Assembly: GCA_017538965.1 (NCBI GenBank)
Contig: JAFYHU010000003.1
Span: 1-64,000, forward strand
Length of the DNA stretch: 64,000 nt
Direction of reading: 5' to 3'
From: Oscillospiraceae bacterium
GTDB taxonomy: Bacteria; Bacillota; Clostridia; Oscillospirales; Oscillospiraceae
The notes under the pieces are model-generated. The model did no database searches, had not been told where the DNA came from, and saw only the letters and a list, made by a program, of their open reading frames with translations. Shown piece after piece: positions 33,592-41,959 of this stretch. The position numbers were made by a program, and so were the translations under genes. Each line of letters begins with the position of its first letter. Within the stretch, counting starts at the first letter, position 1.

Positions 33592-33878
33592 GTTTTCTTT
33601 CCGTTGGCAATGACCACATTCATGGATTCAACCTCGATCTTCTGCCACACATTTTCAAGGACATACGGTTCTGCCGCAAGATATATGTCCAGCTCGGCGC
33701 GGCTGTCGAAATCCATAATCAGGACCGAGCCTTTCATCTTTCCCTCTTCGTCAAGCAGACCGCCGGCACAGATGATATGCTCGCTCAGCCTGCTCATTCC
33801 TTCCAGATGCCGGGGCCGAACCTCCATCCGTTTTTCCAACATGTTTGGACCGTCGTAGGCTTTGATCAAAAATTGCAT
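33588..33878 (-). CDS. YciI-like protein
   Basis: A 96-residue YCII-domain protein (MQFLIKAYDG, RPRHLEGMSRL, DEEGKMKGSVLIMDF, AAEPYVLENVW). The family has a ferredoxin-like fold, often with a His/Asp pair and unclear enzymatic role. ATG 33878 is chosen because AAGGAGAG lies eight bases upstream. Sits between the esterase and metallo-hydrolase genes. Confidence 0.85.
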   Translation of the reverse strand: MQFLIKAYDGPNMLEKRMEVRPRHLEGMSRLSEHIICAGGLLDEEGKMKGSVLIMDFDSRAELDIYLAAEPYVLENVWQKIEVESMNVVIANGKKT

Positions 33879-33896
33879 ACAGGTCACTCTCCTTCT

Positions 33897-34589
33897 TTAT
33901 CTGTCGCACAACATGGTACAGAAGCCCAGGTCATACGCGACAATGCTTTGCCCGTGAAGTTCTTCCGGCTTTCCCTGTACGTTTCCTGCCAGGATTTCCT
34001 TCGCGCCGTCATGGAGCTTTCGGATCGTCTCCAGAGGGATCGGGAGCTCCGCATGGGACGGCCAGATCTCATCAAACTGCGGCATATACGTCTCCAAATG
34101 CTCCAGGCTCTGAATATACTGATCCATATTCCGGTGTGATCCGAACATATAGATTCTGCCGTGCTGCTGTATCGGATCCCCGCTTATTAATACCCGGTTC
34201 TCCGTATCGAGTACAGCGATGCTGCCGGGTGTGTGCCCGGGCAGCTCTATGATAAGCAGCTTTCGCTGTCCGAGATCAAGGGTATCGCCCTCTTGGACGG
34301 GGATAATGCTCCCCCGCTTTCCGGAGCGGCGATAGACCGGCTCCTCCGCCGGATGCATATAAAAAGATTCAAACTGTTCGTTGTTGCCGATATGATCTCT
34401 GTCCGCATGCGTATTGAGAAGGCTGATCGGAAGGTTTGTCAGGCCAGCCGCAATCTCTTTGGCATTGTTTACGGTCATGCCGGAATCGATCAGCAGCGCC
34501 TTGTCCGTACCTGTGAGGAGGAAGAAGCGGACGCCCATATCCTCGATTCTCCAGGTATTCTCATTCATTTGGATTACTTCGTAACTCAT
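33897..34589 (-). CDS. MBL-fold metallo-hydrolase
   Basis: A 230-residue metallo-beta-lactamase-fold enzyme with the metal motif HADRDHIG, further ligands in PGHTPGSIAVLD and the late WPSHAELP His. Substrate cannot be told; the family includes glyoxalase-II-like, lactonase and quorum-quenching hydrolases. GGAGG precedes ATG 34589. Cargo operon member. Confidence 0.88.
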   Translation of the reverse strand: MSYEVIQMNENTWRIEDMGVRFFLLTGTDKALLIDSGMTVNNAKEIAAGLTNLPISLLNTHADRDHIGNNEQFESFYMHPAEEPVYRRSGKRGSIIPVQEGDTLDLGQRKLLIIELPGHTPGSIAVLDTENRVLISGDPIQQHGRIYMFGSHRNMDQYIQSLEHLETYMPQFDEIWPSHAELPIPLETIRKLHDGAKEILAGNVQGKPEELHGQSIVAYDLGFCTMLCDR

Positions 34590-34609
34590 CAGTCTGCACC
34601 TCCGGTTGA

Positions 34610-35107
34610 TCAGGCAATATAATGGATCCTGCTCTGATCAAAACGATCCTGCTGCTTTCTTTTTTCAGCCGGGTAGCCATACGGGAAGATTGCAAAGGCT
34701 CGCACGCTGTCCGGCAAGTCCAGAATCTGCTCAACCGCTTTCATGCGGTCCTCGATCGGCGCAATCCCGAGCCATACACCGCCCAGTCCCTGCGCATCTG
34801 TCTCCAGCCACATGTTTTCCATTGCAATGGACATGTCGATCTGCGCATAGTCAGGGACAAGGCTATCTTTCCGGTATACGGAGACAATTGCAGCAGGCGC
34901 ATTTTTTGTCATCCCGGAGTAGGGACTGACATGCGACAGCGCTTCCAGCTTTTCCTTATTGGTGACCACATAGAATTCCCAAGGCTGCTGATTGACTGCG
35001 GAAGGTGCCTGCATCGCAGCGCGGAGGATCGCTTCCGTTTTTTCTTTTTCCACCGGCCTATCCTTGTATTTCCGGATGCTGACTCTTGAAAAAATACTGT
35101 TCATCAA
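34610..35107 (-). CDS. Nitroreductase-family flavoprotein
   Basis: A 165-residue FMN-dependent nitroreductase with FSRVSIRKYKDRPVE, AMQAPSAVNQQPWEFYVV, the QGLGGVWLG motif near the C terminus and a short form typical of anaerobic Firmicutes. It would reduce nitro or quinone substrates with NAD(P)H. AGGGGGAT precedes ATG 35107. Confidence 0.9.
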   Translation of the reverse strand: MMNSIFSRVSIRKYKDRPVEKEKTEAILRAAMQAPSAVNQQPWEFYVVTNKEKLEALSHVSPYSGMTKNAPAAIVSVYRKDSLVPDYAQIDMSIAMENMWLETDAQGLGGVWLGIAPIEDRMKAVEQILDLPDSVRAFAIFPYGYPAEKRKQQDRFDQSRIHYIA

Positions 35108-35123
35108 ATCATCCCCCTTTTCG

Positions 35124-35636
35124 TTACGCCTCGATCATATACGCAGCTACGATCTCTCCGTAGTAAGCGATGTGATCCTCCGTCTCGATTGCATAAAACT
35201 GTCTGCGGATATCCTCCGGCAATCTGGAGGCATCCTGCTCTTCGCGATACAGTACTCGGCATTCTAAAGTAAGCGGAAATTCCCTGATTGCCGGGACTGA
35301 GACCACCTCCGGCTCCACCAGTGTAAGGCCGGCTTCTGTGATCTTGTCCGTGTCTCTGCCGCTTTTCCCGCCGCAAACAGCAAGAGCACGTTTATCGTAG
35401 CCCTTCACAGGGACATTGACCGTAAACTCCGGGTTTGCATCCAGCATCTCTCTGGTATAGCGGCAATCCCTCACATAAGCGACAAACACCGGGCGCTCCC
35501 AGATACGGCCGATATGGCCCCAGCCGATCGCCATGGTATTGACCTTGTCTCCACACTTCGTTGTCAGAAAAGCGGCTTTCTTCAGCGCCTGTGCGATCTC
35601 TGCAGAATAAGCCAGTGCATCGATTTTCTTTTTCAT
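35124..35636 (-). CDS. Flavin reductase-like protein
   Basis: A 170-residue protein with the split-barrel FMN-binding fold of flavin reductase (DIM6/NTAB-like) proteins: TTKCGDKVNTMAIGWGHIG, RPVFVAYVRDCRYTREML and EFTVNVP. It would bind FMN and supply reduced flavin, fitting its flavoenzyme neighbours. GGAGGAACTG precedes ATG 35636, and it starts one base after the end of the next gene upstream. Confidence 0.88.
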   Translation of the reverse strand: MKKKIDALAYSAEIAQALKKAAFLTTKCGDKVNTMAIGWGHIGRIWERPVFVAYVRDCRYTREMLDANPEFTVNVPVKGYDKRALAVCGGKSGRDTDKITEAGLTLVEPEVVSVPAIREFPLTLECRVLYREEQDASRLPEDIRRQFYAIETEDHIAYYGEIVAAYMIEA

Positions 35637-35637
35637 T

Positions 35638-36069
35638 TCACAGTTCCTCCAAGCTATGTCTTCTTTTCAGGAGCTCAAAGCGCAGCAGCTCATAACGTGC
35701 CCTTTTTTCGTCCTTGGCAAAGTGAGCACTGCGCTCCTGTTTAGGGCAGTTTACATAATTTAGTTTTTTCGTTCCAAACTGCTCGCTTGTCAGGTCAAAT
35801 ACACAGTCCCCTATCACATTAAAGCAATGATAATTTCCGTCACCTAGGGGTACGCCGTAAACCTCACCGCCATAGATGTCCTGCAGGAGAAACGCCGTGA
35901 TGGAGCACTGCCCCAGCGTCTTATTCTCCGGTGACCAGTTCTGCCGCATCCTCGGCGCACAGGTATCTGCGCTCCAGATCTGACTCAGCAGATCATAATA
36001 ATCCCGGGGTGTAAGGCCAAGTTCATCCTGAATCGTGGCATCTTGCCAGCCATAGAAACCGTATGCCAT
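35638..36069 (-). CDS. YunG-like protein of unknown function
   Basis: A 143-residue protein with the YunG pattern: SQIWSADTCAPRMRQNWSPE, NKTLGQCSITAFLLQDIYGG, YHCFNVI and DLTSEQF. The conserved Cys, His and Asp suggest a papain-like or transglutaminase-like catalytic triad, unproven. GGAG precedes ATG 36069. Confidence 0.8.
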   Translation of the reverse strand: MAYGFYGWQDATIQDELGLTPRDYYDLLSQIWSADTCAPRMRQNWSPENKTLGQCSITAFLLQDIYGGEVYGVPLGDGNYHCFNVIGDCVFDLTSEQFGTKKLNYVNCPKQERSAHFAKDEKRARYELLRFELLKRRHSLEEL

Positions 36070-36084
36070 CTGTTTTTCTCCTTC

Positions 36085-36618
36085 TCAAGACAGTGTCTCG
36101 CCAAAGTGCCGGATTTCCTCGAGCTTGCTCTCCGGCACCCCCGGATCATAGGCCTGAAGCGTAAAGACGCCCATGCCCTCAAGGCCGAGATAATCCAGGA
36201 AATCCCCGTTATAAGAAAACAGTGCCCCGTCATACATGTCCGGATCACCGGAGCTCAGGATCATCGCAATCTTTGTAAGCTTTTCAGGCTTCTCGGGATA
36301 AAGCACAGCGTAAAAACGGTCGATGCAGCATTTCATCTGGCCGCTCAGGCCATGATAATAGATCGGCGCGGCAAGTACCAGCATCTCTGCCGTTTTAAGA
36401 AGCGCATACACGTTTTGCATATCGTCCTTCTGGACGCAGCTCCCCGCTCCTTTTCCGTGGCAATACTCGCAGGCGAGACATCCGTGGATATTCATCCGGG
36501 CTACATTTACCACGTCCCATTCATGCCCGGCTTTCTTCAGCCCCTCACAGAGGGCATCGATCATCTGTTTTGTGTTTCCGTTCGGTCTCGGGCTGCCGTT
36601 TAATATCAGAATCTTCAT
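36085..36618 (-). CDS. NADPH-dependent FMN reductase / flavodoxin-fold protein
   Basis: A 177-residue flavodoxin-fold oxidoreductase starting ILILNGSPRPNGNTKQMIDA, with a two-cysteine motif (GCLACEYCHGKGAGSC) and SAAPIYYHGLSGQMK-type FMN contacts (here LAAPIYYHGLS). The motif is typical of iron-sulfur-flavoprotein-like and multimeric flavodoxin reductases in anaerobes. It is the first gene of the cargo operon; TGAGG lies upstream of ATG 36618. Confidence 0.88.
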   Translation of the reverse strand: MKILILNGSPRPNGNTKQMIDALCEGLKKAGHEWDVVNVARMNIHGCLACEYCHGKGAGSCVQKDDMQNVYALLKTAEMLVLAAPIYYHGLSGQMKCCIDRFYAVLYPEKPEKLTKIAMILSSGDPDMYDGALFSYNGDFLDYLGLEGMGVFTLQAYDPGVPESKLEEIRHFGETLS

Positions 36619-36798
36619 TGTTACCTCAATCAGTTCTTTCCGAGCTGTTACTCAGTTTTAATATTACTTTAGGCTTGCTTGGAGTGTTCTGGTTTATATT
36701 ACTCAATAATTATTGTACCCGAAGCGGCTTTTTCCGTCAACTTCAATGCTTCGCTTTATAGCACTTTCATCCCCTCTTTTACGGCATCCCCTTGAAAT

Positions 36799-36827
36799 TT
36801 GCATCCTAAGCTCAAATATGTTATTCT
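36799..36827 (+). promoter_or_regulatory. Promoter in the 36.6-37.1 kb gap
   Basis: TTGCAT (36799-36804) and TATTCT (36822-36827) are exactly 17 bases apart. It would start a transcript near 36834 that reaches the terminator at 36878-36914. Confidence 0.4.
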
Positions 36828-36833
36828 TACATC

Positions 36834-36914
36834 ATCAGTATCCGAATACCGGCAAGGTATTACAGTCTCACGTTTTCAAAGTGTCTGAAGAATCATCTCT
36901 TCAGGCACTTTTTG
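36834..36914 (+). ncRNA. Possible 80-nt small RNA
   Basis: Between a candidate promoter and a good intrinsic terminator (AAAGTG-T-CTGAAGA pairs with TCTTCAG-G-CACTTT, then TTTTTG, 36878-36914) lie about 45 bases with no reading frame, including a GTATCCGAATACCGGCAAGG stretch. The arrangement fits a small RNA or a short attenuated leader. It lies between the cargo block and the small-gene operon. Confidence 0.4.
36878..36914 (+). terminator. Intrinsic terminator in the 36.6-37.1 kb gap
   Basis: A 14-bp stem with one mismatch is followed by TTTTTGTTTC. The rest of the gap to 37156 holds a GTGATC/GATCAC hairpin (about 36991-37008) and GGCTCCCCC/CGGGGAGCC (37061-37089) in the leader of the next gene, and nothing else that I can name. 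Confidence 0.75.
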
Positions 36915-37156
36915 TTTCTTCTGCCCCTTGACAAAGGGGCACAGCGACATGCGGCTCATGGCAAAGGGCTTTCCCCTTCCGCCGCAGTTTCGTGATCTTC
37001 AGATCACAGGCGTTCGGAGTTTTCCGCTCTTTCGCGCTTTTATATAGATTGGAGCTTTGCGGCTCCCCCAACTTTTTTACCGGGGAGCCTCAGGCTTTCC
37101 GTACATATATCTCTCTCCGCACAGAATCCATATCATAACGAAGGAGAATAAAGAAT

Positions 37157-37390
37157 ATGTCCAGAATTACAGATTCCATCTATTACACGCTACTCTCCGA
37201 CGGGTGCTCCAGTGAGCAGGCCGCCCAGTCAGCCCGATTTTTTTATGATCCCTTCCATGTGGATCGCTTTGATTCCTATCCCCTGGTATCTTCCCGGGAG
37301 GAACGCAGGATCATGAGAAGATCAACCGAAGCTGCGGTCAAAGGCAATCCCGGTCACCCCGGCTGCTTTGCCATGTACAGCTTTCGCTAA
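37157..37390 (+). CDS. Small unknown protein, 77 residues
   Basis: A short soluble protein with a good AAGGAG site before ATG 37157. It contains SSEQAAQSARFFYDPFHVDR and a basic segment SSREERRIMRRS. No family recognised. It opens the plus-strand block of small element genes and is separated from the next by a terminator-like hairpin. Confidence 0.55.
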   Translation: MSRITDSIYYTLLSDGCSSEQAAQSARFFYDPFHVDRFDSYPLVSSREERRIMRRSTEAAVKGNPGHPGCFAMYSFR

Positions 37391-37427
37391 ACCGGCACAT
37401 CTAAATCAATCGGTCTTTTGACCATAA

Positions 37428-37466
37428 GGCACTCAGAGATTGTTTCTCCGGGTGCCGTCATTTTTA
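37428..37466 (+). terminator. Intra-operon terminator-like hairpin
   Basis: GGCACTCAGAGA pairs with TCTCCGGGTGCC (with one or two mismatches) around 37428-37456, followed by GTCATTTTT. It lies between the 77-residue gene and the next gene, whose ribosome binding region follows within a few bases, as at 9884 and 27878. Confidence 0.5.
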
Positions 37467-37484
37467 TCAAGGATGGTGAAAACA

Positions 37485-38018
37485 ATGTCCGCTGTAAAGA
37501 CGCAAGTCACCCCGGATGTCTCTGAACTTAGTCCAGAAGCACCGGATTCGGATCGAACTCTCAGTCTCCCGGAAGATGACAAGAACCCATTCCCGCATGA
37601 CATCAGTCCTTCCGTCGCGCTTGCCCCGTACTTTGCGGAGCTGATCTGCTCCGAGGGCATCACGGAAAAGGTCTTTGCGCTTCGGTTTGACGCGCTCAAG
37701 ATGCTGCAGGGGCTGATTCATCACTATGATGAACGCGGTTACACAGAAAAGCTGCTCAACGGCATTGCCGAGAAAAAGGGCGTGATGATCATGTCCGCCT
37801 CCAGCAAGACGGAAATGGATAAGATCCTCAAGCCCAAGGTGCCGCACTTTGACGGTGTGCGTTTTATCGCCGACCGGTATCTTCTTCCCGAAGAGGAGCT
37901 GATTTGCTGGTCGGAGGCATCACTGCGCGCACCGCTCAACGAATATGCCTTTCGCCGATATATGGAACTGTTTTGCCGCATGTTTCCGGAGGAGAGCGAG
38001 GCGCTGCACATTGCCTGA
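37485..38018 (+). CDS. Unknown element protein, 177 residues
   Basis: Starts at ATG 37485 behind AAGGATGG; other in-frame ATGs (37473) are too close to the site. A Pro/Ser/Asp-rich disordered N terminus of about 45 residues precedes a helical domain (EKVFALRFDALKMLQGLIHH) and an alpha/beta C terminus. No recognised family. First of a chain of nine tightly linked genes to 42267. Confidence 0.6.
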   Translation: MSAVKTQVTPDVSELSPEAPDSDRTLSLPEDDKNPFPHDISPSVALAPYFAELICSEGITEKVFALRFDALKMLQGLIHHYDERGYTEKLLNGIAEKKGVMIMSASSKTEMDKILKPKVPHFDGVRFIADRYLLPEEELICWSEASLRAPLNEYAFRRYMELFCRMFPEESEALHIA

Positions 38019-38466
38019 CCTCGCTCCTGTCAATAACGACGCCATACTGATCAACGGCGTCGAGTATCTTGTGTCTGATCTGAGCTTTTCAGATCTGCGT
38101 GTTCACTATTTTACCGGCGTCTCAGTTCGCAGGCTCGGTGACCAGCACAGCAAATCCAGCGGCTATCGGAACGGTGTCATGACCGGGATCGGCGACCTTG
38201 AATTTCCGGTCTGGGAAACTCTGATCAGGGATCTGATCCATCGCTCCGGCGAAGACGAGCTGCTGAACTCGCTGATTGCCTGGCTTGAAGGTACGCCCTG
38301 GCTGCGCACGAAGCGTGAAGTGGAGCTTTATGCTTTGGAGCTTCATGCCGGCCGCATTTTCGATAACCCCGACTGGGTCGATTACGTCACATTCAACCGA
38401 AAATATCGCCCAGGCATATTACAAGGAGATGAATACTCACATGAATCAGGAAAAGAAAACCCTTGA
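38011..38466 (+). CDS. Unknown element protein, 151 residues
   Basis: Begins at TTG 38011, overlapping the previous stop by 8 bases, with GAGGCG upstream. Contents include ILINGVEYLVSDLSFSDLRV, LEFPVWETLIRDLIHRSGED and DNPDWVDYVTFNRKYRPG. Overlap on both sides points to coupled translation. No family recognised. Confidence 0.6.
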   Translation: MPDLAPVNNDAILINGVEYLVSDLSFSDLRVHYFTGVSVRRLGDQHSKSSGYRNGVMTGIGDLEFPVWETLIRDLIHRSGEDELLNSLIAWLEGTPWLRTKREVELYALELHAGRIFDNPDWVDYVTFNRKYRPGILQGDEYSHESGKENP

Positions 38467-38650
38467 GATCACAGGTCTTCCTCTGATCCCGCTCTCCGTC
38501 GGGCGCTCCGCCTACATCTTTGAGTCTGACGGCACCCGCAGGACAAGCCGCGTTCTGGCTATCCAGCACAGCTCCCAGACCGAGATAGATTTTGAGACGC
38601 TGAATACCCACTATCTTCTGCATGTCAGAGAGATCGGAGGACACACATGA
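38441..38650 (+). CDS. Small unknown protein, 69 residues
   Basis: From ATG 38441 with AAGGAG twelve bases upstream, overlapping the previous gene by 26 bases and the next by four (ATGA). Predicted beta-rich: LEITGLPLIPLSVGRSAYIF then SRVLAIQHSSQTEIDFETL. Possibly a small beta-barrel. Function unknown. Confidence 0.55.
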   Translation: MNQEKKTLEITGLPLIPLSVGRSAYIFESDGTRRTSRVLAIQHSSQTEIDFETLNTHYLLHVREIGGHT

Positions 38651-39144
38651 AAGAGACACGCTCCATACGCTTTAAGCGACTTGCCGAGGCAAGGGTCAAC
38701 AAGATCATCAAAATGGTCCGCCTCCTGGGCAATCTCTCGGTAACCACGATCTACGCCTATGAGCCGGATCAGATCGTACAGATCTTCACCGCCATTCAGG
38801 ATGAGCTGAACAAAGCCCGTTCCCGCTTCTATGAAACCGGGAAGCAGAGCCGGAAGCGCTTCACCCTGTCAGATCCTCCCGTGTCCGATCTTTCGGAGGA
38901 GCGTGAGCCGAATTTTGAAGTCATGCTGCCGGACGGCACAATGCTGCGGGCAGTCGGCTTTGAAGAGGACGAGTATCCGGGTATCTGCATCTATGCGCGC
39001 AGTCCCGGCAAGCCGCCGGCGATCATCTGTCTCACCGAATACAATCCGGAGAAAAACGCGGGGCACCGGCTTTATATCGGCGCCTATCAGAGTCATCTCG
39101 ATGACCCCAAATACTATGAGCCCTATGTGGCAGAAAGGAATTAA
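38647..39144 (+). CDS. Unknown element protein, 165 residues
   Basis: The N terminus is basic and helical (FKRLAEARVNKIIKMVRLLG NLS-type segment), which is common in element-encoded accessory proteins that bind nucleic acid or other basic-helix partners. A beta-rich C terminus with DGTMLRAVGFEEDEYPGICI follows. Overlaps the previous gene by four bases; the next starts two bases after its stop. No confident family. Confidence 0.6.
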   Translation: MKETRSIRFKRLAEARVNKIIKMVRLLGNLSVTTIYAYEPDQIVQIFTAIQDELNKARSRFYETGKQSRKRFTLSDPPVSDLSEEREPNFEVMLPDGTMLRAVGFEEDEYPGICIYARSPGKPPAIICLTEYNPEKNAGHRLYIGAYQSHLDDPKYYEPYVAERN

Positions 39145-39145
39145 G

Positions 39146-39955
39146 ATGTCCACCCCCACGCTCTGTCATACCCTTCGGCTGGAGCTTCCCGTCGTCGCAG
39201 AATGGCTCAGCAGGAAGATCTCCGCGCTGCTTCAGCGTGAGATTCACTGTGAGGCGACTGTTGACGATTACGACTATTGGGCACTCAAATGCACGAATGA
39301 CCGGTTCAGTCTGGCAGATCTCAGTCTGCTGCTGGCGCATGTGAAGGCATCCCGCGAGGTTGCCATTCAGGCAATCCCGTCAGACGCAGACTCCACCTGT
39401 GGGATCGATCTTTTGCTGTCCAATGAGCTGCTGAAGGAAGTCCTCAACACCGGCTGGGAACAACAGCTTGTCTGTGACACCACGCTCTATCTCATCGGTG
39501 TCTCCCGTGAGGCGCTCACCTTCCCCTATTCCTCCCCGGACATTTTCCAGATCGGTTCTCTGACAGTTCAAAGGAATCTGCTTTTCAGCAAGGACGAGTT
39601 TCTTCACAAGCTCCATGAGGGCGGCGACTGCTACTCAACACTCGCCTCCCTGTCTGCGAGATATGTGGATCTGTTCCAAAATGAGCTGCATTGGCACTAC
39701 CCCATCTCGGACGACCGACACACCGGTCTGTACTTCATTCTGGTACAGGAAGGTGTACTCTGTCTCCCCTACGACTATGTAACGCAGGATGACTTTGAAC
39801 TCTTTGAGCCGGACGCGGCCCATCTGTGTACGGCTGAGGAGATGCAGGTCTATCTGGATGATTGGGAGCGGCAGACAAGCTATCTCACCGAGACCATGCG
39901 TTCGCTGCAGGCAAATCTTATCTTCCGGGAGGTCATCCATGGAAAGAAAGATTGA
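39146..39955 (+). CDS. Unknown element protein, 269 residues
   Basis: Starts at ATG 39146 with AGGAATTAAG upstream, one base after the previous stop. A mixed alpha/beta protein with several hydrophobic patches (FSLADLSLLLAHVKASREVA) but no membrane helix and no known motif. The next gene overlaps its end by 17 bases. Not recognised. Confidence 0.6.
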   Translation: MSTPTLCHTLRLELPVVAEWLSRKISALLQREIHCEATVDDYDYWALKCTNDRFSLADLSLLLAHVKASREVAIQAIPSDADSTCGIDLLLSNELLKEVLNTGWEQQLVCDTTLYLIGVSREALTFPYSSPDIFQIGSLTVQRNLLFSKDEFLHKLHEGGDCYSTLASLSARYVDLFQNELHWHYPISDDRHTGLYFILVQEGVLCLPYDYVTQDDFELFEPDAAHLCTAEEMQVYLDDWERQTSYLTETMRSLQANLIFREVIHGKKD

Positions 39956-40382
39956 CTGGGTCATCCACTATGTGGCCAACGGCGCTGTCTGTGAGAAATG
40001 CGGCAGAATCGAAAACGGTTTCATCAATGGCTTCTGCAACGCCCACACGCACGGGATGGAGAAATACCGGCACCCGGACTTCCAGCTTGTGCTGGATTTT
40101 GAGGTACGGGAGATCTGTCGGATTCTCAACACCTTCTGCTGCGCGGTACAGAATGGCTCCAGGTTTCACGACGGTCAGTACGTGACCGGGATCTATGAGG
40201 ATTGCGCGGTAAAGTTGCTGGAATACGAGGAATGTGGTCGCAGGGTATTGCGCGTCATCATCCCGGATAAGTCCAACCGTTTTCCCGATGAGCGCGACTG
40301 TGAGCTCCCCTATGCGATGCAGCTCATGGAAACTGACGCTTACAACCTGTTTGCCGGACATGAGGATGCGTGCGATGGCTGA
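39939..40382 (+). CDS. DUF4262-like protein
   Basis: A 147-residue protein with the DUF4262 signature: an N-terminal IHYVANGAVCEKCGRI followed by NAHTHGMEKYRHPDFQLVL, where the family usually has the pattern T-x-G-x-x-x-x-x-HPEL. Two cysteines in CEKC may bind metal. The family occurs widely on plasmids and phages; function unknown. GGAGGTCATCC precedes ATG 39939. Confidence 0.7.
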   Translation: MERKIDWVIHYVANGAVCEKCGRIENGFINGFCNAHTHGMEKYRHPDFQLVLDFEVREICRILNTFCCAVQNGSRFHDGQYVTGIYEDCAVKLLEYEECGRRVLRVIIPDKSNRFPDERDCELPYAMQLMETDAYNLFAGHEDACDG

Positions 40383-40575
40383 AGAAGTGATCGTTTTCAT
40401 CCATGACGGTATCGTCGAAGGCGTTTTTGCCACATCCGCAGATACGCATGTCTGTATCGTAGATTTCGATAAAGACAGCGGCGATCAGGACTATGAGAAC
40501 GCCCTCTGGGCCACCTGCCGTGAACGCGGGCTGAAGCTCATAGGGCCGGAGTTTGATCATTGCGACGGAGTCTGA
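40375..40575 (+). CDS. Small unknown protein, 66 residues
   Basis: From ATG 40375 with GAGG nine bases upstream, overlapping the DUF4262 stop by 8 bases. Acidic, with a short beta pattern EEVIVFIHDGIVEGVFATSA then HVCIVDFDKDSGD, a layout common in small element proteins found next to YodL/PcfJ genes. Function unknown. Confidence 0.5.
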   Translation: MAEEVIVFIHDGIVEGVFATSADTHVCIVDFDKDSGDQDYENALWATCRERGLKLIGPEFDHCDGV

Positions 40576-40594
40576 ATCTCCAGAAAGGAATCAC

Positions 40595-41959
40595 ATGGAA
40601 AACATAAAAGACTATATCCTCAAGACCGAGGTTGAAGAGATCAATGCAGCAGTGCCCGCTCCCAAGGCCAAACCCAAAGTCTCCTATGAGACGGTGTTCG
40701 CCTCCGGGCCGGACTTCGCTGTCCGCAGAAAGACGCCCAAAACCAGCATGGTGATGGTGATTATCGTCTCCAAGGGCCAGTTCTATATCAAGGACGAGAG
40801 CGGCGGCGGGACCGTGCAGAATCTGTATGAGGATTCTCTGCAGAAGTTTGTCTCCGGCATACCCGACGGCGGCTATGCTATCCGGGATGCCGACGGGAAC
40901 ACACCGAACTGGATCACAACGCTTCAGAGGGATTCCTGCTGGCGGGACACGCTTCTGCAGACGATAAACGACGAAGGCCTTCACCCCTATATGAAGAACG
41001 ACATGTTCGATATCCGGGAAGTCGAGAACAGTTACCGTCCGGATATCCCGCATGCGGAGTTCTCCGCCGTCAAGTTTGCCTTTGGCATAGTCGCGGAACA
41101 TCTCGGCAAAGCTGAGGCCAAGCATCTTGTGCTGTCCCCCTCCGGTGTGATTCACAGCCTGTTCTATGCCTATCGGAGTTTTAACAACAACGTTGAGAAT
41201 GTGACGCTCTCCTCCTTTGAGCAGATCCACGCCCGCTGGGGCATTGAGGGTGTCCGCCAGTTTCTCACGATGTACCTGGAAACTCCCGTTCTCGCGTTTC
41301 CTGAGGGCTCTGTCTTCAAGAACCTCTTTGCGCGCTTTGATCCCACGCAAAAATATAACCGCTATATTGCGCAAAAGCAGGTTGCGGAGACTGTGTTTGA
41401 CCTTCAGTCCATGGTCGATTACATGTTCTGCGAATGCACCAGGCAGGGCTATGCGGAAAACCCGTCCGGCTTCTGGGCCCAGTGGAGCGATTATATGAAT
41501 CAGCAGTATCTGCTCTACGGTGAGGTGCGGGACAAGTATTCCGAGCACCTGGCCAGTGATGAGCAGGTGCTGAGCTATCGCTGCAGCAAGCTGAAGATGC
41601 AGGCATCCATGGAGCAGTTTCAGAAGGCTTCGGAATTTCTCACCAACTTTGAGTATTCCAACGGAGCTTACTGCATGCTTGCTCCCAGGAAACCGGATGA
41701 TCTGATCGAGGAAGGCCGGCAGCTCTCCCATTGCGTCGGCTCCTATACGGATCGTGTTGCCGCCCTGGATACCTTTATTTTCTTTCTTCGGAGGTTATCT
41801 GATCCCGACCGTTCCCTCGTCACCGTCCAGGTCAACACCGACGGCAGACTCGGTCAGGTGCGCGGGCGTTTCAATCGTCAGCCTACGCCGGAGCAGATGC
41901 GCTTTGTTGAAAAATGGCACGAGAAATTCTTCAAGAATGCCGAGGTGAAGGTCGCATGA
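40595..41959 (+). CDS. PcfJ-like protein
   Basis: A 454-residue protein whose C terminus has the PcfJ motif: RQLSHCVGSYTDRVA near residue 378, then SLVTVQVNTDGRLGQVRG and RFNRQPTPEQM. PcfJ is encoded on conjugative plasmids such as enterococcal pCF10; its function is not established, though the Cys/His signature looks catalytic. The N-terminal half is unrecognised. AGAAAGGAATCAC precedes ATG 40595, and the 3' end overlaps the YodL-like gene by four bases. Confidence 0.8.
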   Translation: MENIKDYILKTEVEEINAAVPAPKAKPKVSYETVFASGPDFAVRRKTPKTSMVMVIIVSKGQFYIKDESGGGTVQNLYEDSLQKFVSGIPDGGYAIRDADGNTPNWITTLQRDSCWRDTLLQTINDEGLHPYMKNDMFDIREVENSYRPDIPHAEFSAVKFAFGIVAEHLGKAEAKHLVLSPSGVIHSLFYAYRSFNNNVENVTLSSFEQIHARWGIEGVRQFLTMYLETPVLAFPEGSVFKNLFARFDPTQKYNRYIAQKQVAETVFDLQSMVDYMFCECTRQGYAENPSGFWAQWSDYMNQQYLLYGEVRDKYSEHLASDEQVLSYRCSKLKMQASMEQFQKASEFLTNFEYSNGAYCMLAPRKPDDLIEEGRQLSHCVGSYTDRVAALDTFIFFLRRLSDPDRSLVTVQVNTDGRLGQVRGRFNRQPTPEQMRFVEKWHEKFFKNAEVKVA

